A program made the translations under genes and the position numbers. This document shows positions 1 to 5,559 of a stretch of 6,741 bases of DNA, piece by piece; position 1 is the first letter of the stretch, and each line of letters opens with the position of its first letter. The stretch comes from Candidatus Woesearchaeota archaeon CG10_big_fil_rev_8_21_14_0_10_32_24 (GTDB lineage Archaea > Nanobdellota > Nanobdellia > Woesearchaeales > GW2011-AR9): assembly GCA_002763025.1 (NCBI GenBank), contig PCYG01000044.1, forward strand, positions 1-6,741, written 5' to 3'. The notes beneath the pieces were generated by a model. The model was given only the letters and a program-made list of their open reading frames with translations. It had not been told where the DNA came from and made no database searches.

Positions 1-64
1 TTATTTGATCTTCTTTTGTAAGTTTCTTATCTCTTTTGAAACTAAATAAGTTTAATTGAACCAT
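1..64 (-). CDS. N-terminus of an unidentified protein, gene runs off the left edge
   Basis: Reading leftwards from an ATG at 64-62, the frame stays open for 21 codons to the window edge and translates as MVQLNLFSFKRDKKLTKEDQ followed by Ile. The hydrophobic start followed by a charged Lys/Asp/Glu stretch looks like a real N-terminus, and the position, divergent from the kinase-deaminase gene across an AT-rich spacer, is what a real gene would have. No GAGGT motif precedes the ATG. An A/T-rich TATA-like stretch near 88-98 lies about 30 nt upstream, compatible with a leaderless start. Too little is visible to name a product. It could also be a chance open frame in AT-rich DNA. Confidence 0.5.
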   Translation of the reverse strand, partial: MVQLNLFSFKRDKKLTKEDQI

Positions 65-283
65 TAGAAGTGTTATTTGTAGACGACAAAATAAATTTTT
101 CTATTAACTATTTAGTAAGTTCCAGATTTTTCAGTGCCCGAACTTTAACCCAGCTTGGGAAATAATGGGTCAAAAACCTAACCCCACCATACTTCAGATT
201 TAACATACCAAAATAAGAGTATTCCTTAAAACAATAGTTCCATCAACATAATACATTTAAACGAAAATTGGTATAGCTTTTTT
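65..283. other. Divergent intergenic spacer with a GC-rich core
   Basis: This spacer separates two divergent starts. Most of it is about 25% G+C, as expected for a promoter region in this genome, but 131-190 counts to 28 of 60 G/C (47%). That core contains short competing inverted repeats: ACCCA at 148-152 with TGGGT at 166-170, and CCCA at 149-152 with TGGG at 156-159. I find no ORF or tRNA signature here. It may hold a small structured RNA or regulatory sites for the two flanking genes, but the sequence does not decide this. Confidence 0.4.
256..261 (+). promoter_or_regulatory. TATA box for the kinase-deaminase gene
   Basis: TTTAAA is centred 25-26 nt before the ATG at 284, the usual distance from an archaeal TATA box to the transcription start. 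Transcription would therefore begin at or next to the start codon (leaderless mRNA). This agrees with the absence of any Shine-Dalgarno motif in the T-rich bases before the ATG. Confidence 0.6.
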
Positions 284-1303
284 ATGATTTATGGAGTTAC
301 AGGAAATTATGGATCAGGAAAAGATACTGTAGCCGAAATTCTAGAAAAATTAGGTTTTGAACACATTTCTTTTTCAGATATTTTAAGGGAAGAATTACGA
401 AAAGAAAAAAAAGCGATTACAAGAGAAAATTTAATTTCAATAGGAAATAAACTGAGAAAAGATAATGGCCCAAAAATATTAGCTCAACTAGCTCTTAAAA
501 AAATCAATACTTCTAAAAATTATGTATTTACATCTATTAGAAATCCTGCTGAAGTCAAATTATTACAAGAACGACAGGATTTTGTATTTGTAAATGTTAC
601 AGCTCCAGAAAATATACGCTTATCAAGAATTGTTTCACGAAATCGAGAAAATGATCCTAAAACATTAAAAGAACTTCAGAAAAAAGAAAAAAAGGAAAAT
701 TCAAAGGATAAAAATGCCCAACAATTAAATGAAGTTGCAAAACTTGCAAAAATTGTAATCAAAAATGATTCTTCTTTAAATGAATTAGAATTCAAAGTTC
801 AGAAAATGATTCAAGACTTAGAAAAAAATTTACCTTACCATAGACCTTCATGGGATGAATATTTTGTAGAAATAACAAAACAGGTTGGCACCCGAGGAAC
901 ATGTGGGCGAGGAAGATCAGGGTGTGTTGTTGTTAAAGATAACCACATTCTTGTAACTGGTTATGTGGGATCACCAAAAGGACTTCCTCATTGCGATGAA
1001 ATAGGGCACGAGTTTAAAAAAATGTTAAAAGAAGATGGATCCATTTCAAACCATTGTGTTCGTGGAGCGCATGCAGAACAAAATGCAATCTGTCAAGCGG
1101 CAAAATTAGGAATACCCTTGGAAGGATCTACACTTTATTGTAGAATGACTCCTTGTTATGTATGTGCTAAATTAATTATCAACTCAGGAATCATACGAGT
1201 AATTGCAATTAATGATTACCAATCATCTCAAGAATCTAAAAGAATCTTTAAAGGATCTGGATTAAAATTAGAAATTCTTAATTTAGAAACTGTAAAATAT
1301 TGA
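284..1303 (+). CDS. Fused P-loop nucleotide kinase-like domain and dCMP deaminase
   Basis: Residues 1-185 are a P-loop kinase-like domain in the dephospho-CoA kinase/dNMP kinase style: a Walker A with G7, G10, G12, K13, D14, T15; an 'SIRNPAEV' segment at 84-91 where such kinases carry an Arg-Glu motif; a basic lid-like region at 112-145; and an 'IVIKNDSSLNEL' ending that mirrors the family's C-terminal IxNxGSLxEL pattern. Residues 187-335 are a dCMP deaminase domain: HAE at 263-265 (zinc ligand His, catalytic Glu) and PCYVC at 290-294 (zinc ligands C291 and C294). It would convert dCMP to dUMP, the dTMP precursor. At 339 aa it is about twice a lone dCMP deaminase. Fungal Dcd1 proteins also have a P-loop-like N-terminal extension. 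The kinase substrate is not evident, and the domain may be regulatory. Walker A has Asp instead of the usual Ser/Thr after Lys, although Thr15 follows. The start fits a leaderless promoter. Deaminase confidence is high; kinase function is inferred. Confidence 0.9.
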   Translation: MIYGVTGNYGSGKDTVAEILEKLGFEHISFSDILREELRKEKKAITRENLISIGNKLRKDNGPKILAQLALKKINTSKNYVFTSIRNPAEVKLLQERQDFVFVNVTAPENIRLSRIVSRNRENDPKTLKELQKKEKKENSKDKNAQQLNEVAKLAKIVIKNDSSLNELEFKVQKMIQDLEKNLPYHRPSWDEYFVEITKQVGTRGTCGRGRSGCVVVKDNHILVTGYVGSPKGLPHCDEIGHEFKKMLKEDGSISNHCVRGAHAEQNAICQAAKLGIPLEGSTLYCRMTPCYVCAKLIINSGIIRVIAINDYQSSQESKRIFKGSGLKLEILNLETVKY

Positions 1304-1307
1304 CAAG

Positions 1308-1319
1308 TTTTATATAAAA
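1308..1319 (+). promoter_or_regulatory. TATA box for the 59-aa ORF
   Basis: The perfect palindrome TTTTATATAAAA is centred 27-28 nt before the ATG at 1341. It begins only 5 nt after the kinase-deaminase stop codon. The spacing predicts a leaderless transcript starting on the ORF's ATG, and is the main reason for calling the ORF a gene with its own promoter. Confidence 0.6.
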
Positions 1320-1340
1320 GATTACATTCATTTTAAAAAA

Positions 1341-1520
1341 ATGATAAAGGATTTTCTTGTTCCAGGTAATAATCTACGTGATCTTTGTGTAGATCTAATA
1401 AATACAAGTGCTAAAGACAAATGGGATAACAATGATTTAAAAAAAATGTCAAAGGCAATTGAAGAAATGAAAAATATTCTTGCAAAAATTGAATTAATAA
1501 AAAAAAAATTAAAAATTTAA
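1341..1520 (+). CDS. Small hypothetical protein, 59 aa, helical C-terminus
   Basis: The frame runs from ATG 1341 to TAA 1520 and begins MIKDFLVPGNNLRDLCVDLI. The first half is mixed and contains one Cys (C16) and one Trp (W28). Residues 31-58 are Lys/Glu/Ile/Leu-rich with a heptad-like pattern, suggesting a long amphipathic helix or short coiled coil, possibly for protein-protein contact. No transmembrane segment or known motif is visible, and I do not recognise the family. A strong TATA palindrome 27-28 nt upstream and no upstream in-frame ATG support this start. The gene follows the kinase-deaminase by 37 nt and converges on radA with 9 nt between stops. The A-rich 3' end encodes the Lys-rich tail and also serves as a T-tract on the opposite strand. 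It could be a chance ORF in AT-rich DNA, but its internal composition is protein-like. Confidence 0.55.
   Translation: MIKDFLVPGNNLRDLCVDLINTSAKDKWDNNDLKKMSKAIEEMKNILAKIELIKKKLKI
1499..1517 (-). terminator. Poly-T tract terminator of radA
   Basis: Read on the - strand just past the radA stop, the sequence has T-rich runs including an uninterrupted T10 (A10 on the + strand at 1499-1508) and a T5 (1511-1515). Archaeal RNA polymerase terminates at such T-rich tracts without needing a hairpin. The tract lies inside the 3' end of the convergent 59-aa ORF. Confidence 0.55.
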
Positions 1521-1529
1521 TTTCTAGAT

Positions 1530-2633
1530 TCAAATGTCTTCAAACCCAGTTTCAGTTACCATGAAACATGCTTCTCCATCAGCAAGATTTGGTGCATCAA
1601 TTAATTTTGCAACACGTGATCCTTTTTTCCCTTTTCTTAAATAAATCCGGAATGTAGATGCATGCGCCACGATATGCCCACCAATGGATTGCGTTGGGTC
1701 ACCAAAGAATTGATCCGGTTTTGCCATAACTTGGTTTGTTAAATAAACACAAATGTTATGTGAATTCGCAATCTTTGAAAGGACATGCATATGCCTATTT
1801 AATTTCTGCTGTCGTTCAGCTAGTGTACCACGACCAATAAATTCTGCCCTAAAATGAGAAGTTAAAGAATCTACAACAACAAGTCTTACATTTTTTCCTT
1901 GTTCTGTAATTAAACTATCTACCTTTTCTGCAAGAAGCATTTGATGATCTGTATTGTACGCTTTTGCAACCATAATTCTGCTTAACGCATTATCATGATC
2001 TAAACCCACACCATCACAAAATTGTTTAATTCTTTCTGGACGGAATGTGTTCTCTGTATCAATATAAACCACAGTAGCTGTTGGATCTGCTTTCAACGCA
2101 TTTACAGCTAAAAGATGTCCTACTTGTGTTTTTCCAGAACCAAATTCACCAAAACATTCGGTGATTGCACCTGTTTCAAAACCCCCGTGCATTAATTCGT
2201 TAAAGTTTTCACTTCCAATAGATATTCTTTGAACTAATTTACGTTTCTGAAGAATATCTAATCCTGTTTCAAAACCCATCTTCATACTATCACGTGCAGC
2301 ATTTACCATCTTCCGTGCAACTGCTTCTGAAACTCCGGCTGACTCACATAAATCTCCTAAAGATGCAACGGCAATAGACATTAAATCGTGGAATCCTGCA
2401 GATTGTAGTTTTTCTGCTGTTGCCGCACCTACACCAGGAAGATCTTGTACACCTAATTTTTTCTCCTCTTTTTCTTTCTCTTTTTTTACTTTAGGTGAAG
2501 CTGATTTAAATTCTGGTTCCGTAAGCTCCGCTGAGGATCTCGCAATTTTATTGCTTTGTTCTTCTGGAATTGCTTCCACTTCAATATCATTAATTTCTGT
2601 TTGTTCTTCCATTGTTAATTCTAGTTTATTCAT
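1530..2633 (-). CDS. radA: RadA, archaeal Rad51-family DNA recombinase
   Basis: This ATP-dependent recombinase forms filaments on ssDNA and drives homologous pairing and strand exchange. Residues 1-60 are a charged, probably disordered tail that is acidic first and then Lys/Glu-rich (48-60). Residues 63-115 form the helix-hairpin-helix domain typical of RadA (LPGVGAATAEKL). The ATPase core has Walker A GEFGSGKT at 162-169, Walker B LVVVDSL at 251-257, DNA-binding loop L1 around 262-281 and loop L2 around 300-326 (NQVMAKPD through DPTQSIGGH), ending in the conserved LIDAPNL and ETGFEDI stretches. The inter-subunit polymerisation motif appears as F121-E-T-G124, with Gly where Rad51 has Ala. At 367 aa it is slightly longer than typical RadA because of the tail. 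No intein is present. AGAGGT sits 7 nt before the chosen ATG. It lies 29 nt after the 98-aa gene and is probably co-transcribed with it. Confidence 0.97.
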   Translation of the reverse strand: MNKLELTMEEQTEINDIEVEAIPEEQSNKIARSSAELTEPEFKSASPKVKKEKEKEEKKLGVQDLPGVGAATAEKLQSAGFHDLMSIAVASLGDLCESAGVSEAVARKMVNAARDSMKMGFETGLDILQKRKLVQRISIGSENFNELMHGGFETGAITECFGEFGSGKTQVGHLLAVNALKADPTATVVYIDTENTFRPERIKQFCDGVGLDHDNALSRIMVAKAYNTDHQMLLAEKVDSLITEQGKNVRLVVVDSLTSHFRAEFIGRGTLAERQQKLNRHMHVLSKIANSHNICVYLTNQVMAKPDQFFGDPTQSIGGHIVAHASTFRIYLRKGKKGSRVAKLIDAPNLADGEACFMVTETGFEDI

Positions 2634-2640
2634 TTTATGT

Positions 2641-2646
2641 ACCTCT
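2641..2646 (-). promoter_or_regulatory. Shine-Dalgarno of radA
   Basis: On the - strand AGAGGT ends 7 nt before the radA ATG at 2633-2631, which fixes the start. An A/T-rich TATA-like stretch (about 2651-2664) overlaps the end of the upstream gene. Transcription from it would begin near the ATG and skip this site, so the SD implies that the main radA message comes from further upstream. Confidence 0.75.
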
Positions 2647-2662
2647 TTATACTTATATATAT

Positions 2663-2959
2663 TTATGCACTTAAGACCAAGAATTCATAGGCCTTCTCTA
2701 ACACTAATTTTGCCTTTGGCAAATCATTCACACGGAAAGAATTTGTAGATTGCCATTTTCCCTCCTTATCAGTATAATTTCGTTCTAAAGAAATTGTTTT
2801 ATATTCAGTTGGTTCACCTTGTTGATTTTGACCTCGGTTTGCCCATACGGTAGCCGATACGGCACCTGCCCTAAACTTTTTTTCTGGGGTGTTACCCACA
2901 CGTTCTTCTACTACAACTAATGTTTCATTTGTTTCATATTCTTGTTTATTTTTTTTCAT
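2663..2959 (-). CDS. Small conserved-looking protein upstream of radA, 98 aa; possible ssDNA-associated protein
   Basis: The protein has a polar Lys/Glu-rich N-terminus (1-28), then a beta-rich core at about 28-76 (FRAGAVSATVW, followed by EYKTISLERNY and WQSTNSFRV), and a C-terminal helix at 78-95 (DLPKAKLVLEKAYEFLVL). This two-part pattern, a strongly twisted sheet followed by a helix, resembles small proteins I remember as widespread hypotheticals in archaea and some bacteria. The layout is reminiscent of PC4/PUR-like nucleic-acid-binding folds. There are no cysteines, no catalytic motif and no membrane segment. It is probably the first gene of the radA operon, 29 nt upstream of radA, which suggests a role with ssDNA or recombination. 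That role is inferred from context. The start is supported by AGAGGT located 7 nt before the ATG. Confidence 0.85.
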   Translation of the reverse strand: MKKNKQEYETNETLVVVEERVGNTPEKKFRAGAVSATVWANRGQNQQGEPTEYKTISLERNYTDKEGKWQSTNSFRVNDLPKAKLVLEKAYEFLVLSA

Positions 2960-2966
2960 TTTTTTT

Positions 2967-2972
2967 ACCTCT
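2967..2972 (-). promoter_or_regulatory. Shine-Dalgarno of the 98-aa gene
   Basis: AGAGGT on the - strand is followed by a run of seven A and then the ATG at 2959-2957. It is the same motif and spacing as at radA, and it decides the start. Confidence 0.8.
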
Positions 2973-3056
2973 TGCTTTCGCGTTTTATTTCAGCCAACAC
3001 AAAGGTTGGTGAGGTGTAGCCAATGTTTGACTACAAGAACTAGATTGGAGAGGGGG

Positions 3057-3064
3057 TTTAAATA
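3057..3064 (-). promoter_or_regulatory. Candidate TATA box for the 98-aa gene-radA operon
   Basis: TATTTAAA on the - strand stands out in a GC-rich stretch. A start about 26 nt downstream would be near 3033, leaving a leader of about 74 nt that includes the Shine-Dalgarno. Because the core TTTAAA is palindromic it could also work toward + strand. A weaker A/T stretch at 2983-2991 is closer but would give a leaderless message lacking the SD. Confidence 0.45.
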
Positions 3065-3171
3065 CTCTACCCGTAGCTGTCCAGTGTGGGGCGTGGTAAG
3101 ATTAAAAAGGTTAAAATTGCAGAATTAACAGGGTTTAGGGCTTTATCACACTAGACAAATGTAATCTTAAA

Positions 3172-5481
3172 CTAAACTTTAATGCCATAAATATACACAT
3201 CTTGCTTGAACCAAAGTCGTCTAATTTTATATGATGCTTTCAAGTTATTAGCCTTCATCAACTTTATCATTTCGTCTTTATTATGAACTTCATTTGCATT
3301 AGGTGCAACATTTAAGAAATGCGAACCCACGTAAAAACAAAATTTACCATTTTTAGATAACGCGTTAGAGACATTTCCCACAAATTTATCCATATCTGTG
3401 ACATAACCTAAATCATTATATGAAATAAATATATTTCCTTTTACAGGAACTTGTCCTTGTCTTACATACATTGTTTTAATATTAAGTTCTTTCAACTGTT
3501 TCACAGCTTCTTTAGTAGAATTAATTGCAATCAAAGATTCATATTTCATTTTCTTTCTTAAAACTAAACGAGATAAAATGCCTACTGGAGAATTGTAATC
3601 TATAATTTTAGAATTCTTATTAAAAGGACCAACAAAATTAAACAATCTTATATTCCCTGTATGTAACCGAGGTAATTTATGAAAATGATGTGTTAATTTT
3701 ACAATCATTTCTTTTCGTAAAGAAACATATTTTTGATCATAGAATAATTCTATTGCAAAGTAAGCTGGTATTCCAAAGAGAATTAAAGATCCTGAAACAC
3801 GTAAGATATCTAAAGCACCATGGGTCTCTTTGATAAACATCACAAGTAAAAAAATCATAAATCCGATTGTGAATAATGGCCCCACTTTTCCAAATGGTAC
3901 TTTAAAATCACGTTTCAAATTTGGTTTCTTGTATCGTAATATAACAACTGCTAATAATACTGAAGAATATAACACGAGAATTAAAGGAATCAGCATGTGT
4001 AACAAAGTTTCATAAGAACCAGCTCCAATAAATACCAAGGTACTAACTACCAACACTTGAAACACAATAGAAACGTAGGGGCTTTTATGTTTTGGATGAA
4101 TTTTTGCAAATTGTGTAAAAAATAATTTATCTTCAGCGATTGCCATTAACAAACGTGGCGCGGTTACAATCCATCCCGCTGTTGCACCAATCACAGAAAC
4201 AAAAATAAGTAATGAAAAAACGAAGCCCCCTAATTGTCCAAAATGTGCAATTCCTAAATCGCGTAAAGGCGCAGCAGATTCAGCAAATTTTTCCCAAGGA
4301 ATTGTGCCCATTGCTGTAAATGCAAGGAGGAACGCTAAAACTGCAATTACAATTGTACCTGTAATTAATGCACGAGGCATTACTTTAGTTGGATTTTTTG
4401 TTTCTGCAGCTAAAAAAATTGCGGATTCCCATCCAAAAAATGTTTCTGCAATAAAGAAAATGGCAAGTACAATACTCATTGTAGGAAACACAAAAAAGGG
4501 AGATAGATTGGAAGGATTAAAGTTAAACAACCCCGGAATAATAATACCAATCACCGCAGTCAATGTAATTAATGAGAAAGTAACCAACACATAAGTAGAT
4601 GTATTCATTCCTCTAAATGCAACAAAACTAAATACAAGAATTAACACAATTGCGGTAGGGATGTAATATTGGGGACTACTTGGAAGAAGATATTGTAGTG
4701 CACCGAGAATCAACATTGCGATGGTAACAGATCCCGAAATAGATGTTGTCCACCCAATCACAAAGGATGCAAACCTTCCATATGCTTGCTTTCCAAATTC
4801 ATAAACACCGCCTGCTTTTGGAAACATACTTACCAATTCTCCAAAACACATTGAGATATAAATTGCAATCAATGCAAGAATAACCCATGAAATTAATGAT
4901 GCGGGGCCAGCATATTTTGCACCTGCAGAAGTAAGAAACCAAATTCCTGTCCCCATTATTGAATTAATTGTGATAAGAAGAATGACTCTAAAACTTAATA
5001 CCCCTTTCAATTTTTTCTCGTGAGGTTGAACTTTTCGTATTTTACCTTCTTTAACTTGGCTTTTTAATCTCACAATTCTGGGAACCCTCGTCCCAAACCT
5101 TATTAATCTAATCATCCTTGATAATTTTGTTAAACGAGCGGCTTTCAAAGCTCTTGCAGCTCTTGCTAACAATCTCAACCCTTTCAAACCTTGTAATAAT
5201 GCTAATCCTTCAATACCCCAAAAAATGAATGGAAATGGAATTGTTGCGATGATATCTATCCAATATTTTTTAACATACAAACCAAAATGGGGGGTATCTT
5301 GCCATCTATAATACAAATCAATTGCAAAAATTATGATTACATATGCATCAAAAAAATCTAAACTTAAAACAAACCATCCAGGAATATCATAAAATAATTC
5401 AATAATTGTAAATGTTAAAAGAAGAATTAAAGAGGGAGGAATTAAATTTTGTACAATTCTATCTAATTTAGTCTGACGCAT
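3172..5481 (-). CDS. Voltage-sensor-like domain fused to an APC-family amino-acid/polyamine transporter with a degenerate methyltransferase-like tail
   Basis: A 769-aa, probably 16-helix membrane protein. Residues 14-130 look like a voltage-sensor domain: S1 16-31, S2 43-58 with D45 and D55 ten residues apart, S3 73-88 with D76, and S4 about 99-128 with R107, R110, K113, R116, K119, R122, R125 and R128 every third residue. The S2-S3 segment resembles archaeal KvAP, including a shared YVKK. No pore helix or TVGYG filter follows. Residues 157-578 form a full 12-helix APC transporter: GTG at 177-179 in the broken TM1, PKAGGVYEFG at 221-230, and a TM6 region (G350 to R370, with GWES and ETKNPTKVMPRA). 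Residues 590-769 are soluble and resemble a class I methyltransferase fold lacking the Gly-rich loop. It probably exchanges amino acids or polyamines; substrate and voltage control are unproven. AGAGGT 6 nt upstream supports the start. It lies 78 nt downstream of rpa. Confidence 0.9.
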   Translation of the reverse strand: MRQTKLDRIVQNLIPPSLILLLTFTIIELFYDIPGWFVLSLDFFDAYVIIIFAIDLYYRWQDTPHFGLYVKKYWIDIIATIPFPFIFWGIEGLALLQGLKGLRLLARAARALKAARLTKLSRMIRLIRFGTRVPRIVRLKSQVKEGKIRKVQPHEKKLKGVLSFRVILLITINSIMGTGIWFLTSAGAKYAGPASLISWVILALIAIYISMCFGELVSMFPKAGGVYEFGKQAYGRFASFVIGWTTSISGSVTIAMLILGALQYLLPSSPQYYIPTAIVLILVFSFVAFRGMNTSTYVLVTFSLITLTAVIGIIIPGLFNFNPSNLSPFFVFPTMSIVLAIFFIAETFFGWESAIFLAAETKNPTKVMPRALITGTIVIAVLAFLLAFTAMGTIPWEKFAESAAPLRDLGIAHFGQLGGFVFSLLIFVSVIGATAGWIVTAPRLLMAIAEDKLFFTQFAKIHPKHKSPYVSIVFQVLVVSTLVFIGAGSYETLLHMLIPLILVLYSSVLLAVVILRYKKPNLKRDFKVPFGKVGPLFTIGFMIFLLVMFIKETHGALDILRVSGSLILFGIPAYFAIELFYDQKYVSLRKEMIVKLTHHFHKLPRLHTGNIRLFNFVGPFNKNSKIIDYNSPVGILSRLVLRKKMKYESLIAINSTKEAVKQLKELNIKTMYVRQGQVPVKGNIFISYNDLGYVTDMDKFVGNVSNALSKNGKFCFYVGSHFLNVAPNANEVHNKDEMIKLMKANNLKASYKIRRLWFKQDVYIYGIKV

Positions 5482-5487
5482 TAACTT

Positions 5488-5493
5488 ACCTCT
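5488..5493 (-). promoter_or_regulatory. Shine-Dalgarno of the voltage-sensor/APC gene
   Basis: AGAGGT on the - strand lies 6 nt before the ATG at 5481-5479. It shows that the voltage-sensor-like region is the true N-terminus and not a misjoined upstream extension of the transporter frame. Confidence 0.75.
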
Positions 5494-5519
5494 TAAGTAA
5501 TAAATAAATAATTAAGGTT

Positions 5520-5527
5520 CTTAAATG
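5520..5527 (-). promoter_or_regulatory. Candidate TATA box for the voltage-sensor/APC gene
   Basis: CATTTAAG on the - strand would place the transcription start near 5497, leaving a leader of about 15 nt that just contains the Shine-Dalgarno. This matches the geometry seen at rpa. The spacer is very AT-rich, so read-through from rpa across the 78-nt gap is equally possible. Confidence 0.35.
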
Positions 5528-5559
5528 TTTCCCTCAATAGAATTATTAGTATGAAATGT

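Larger units (their letters stand above)
2960..3171. other. Intergenic spacer between the membrane-protein gene and the radA operon, GC-rich, probable 5' leader
   Basis: Bases 2991-3100 count to about 49% G+C, well above the surrounding genes. If transcription starts from the TATA box at 3057-3064, the radA operon would carry a leader of about 74 nt (3033-2960). That leader contains a small hairpin, CCAAC/GTTGG around 2994-3008 (loop 6), and repeated CCAA/TTGG words that could form competing pairings. The part at 3065-3171 separates it from the stop of the membrane-protein gene. I see no protein-coding gene or tRNA. Confidence 0.45.

Noticed and set aside
2990..3110. tRNA gene
   Set aside because: The bases GGGTTTAAATACTC recall a T-arm, but the stem does not pair and no acceptor or anticodon arm can be built on either strand.
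2889..3128. 79-codon + strand ORF across the radA operon spacer
   Set aside because: It overlaps the start of the 98-aa gene on the other strand. Its translation is low-complexity Ser/Thr/Phe, and it has no ribosome-binding site; an antisense shadow.
3172..3712. Universal stress protein domain at the transporter C-terminus
   Set aside because: This is common in APC transporters, but the USP nucleotide-binding pattern (G-x2-G-x9-G-[ST]) is absent; the strand/helix order fits a methyltransferase-like fold better.
4304..4594. 96-codon + strand ORF inside the transporter gene
   Set aside because: It is entirely antisense to the conserved APC core and has no promoter or Shine-Dalgarno.
4960..5481. 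Voltage-gated potassium channel gene
   Set aside because: The S1-S4 region matches the channel style, but no S5, pore helix, TVGYG filter or S6 follows; the frame continues into an APC transporter.
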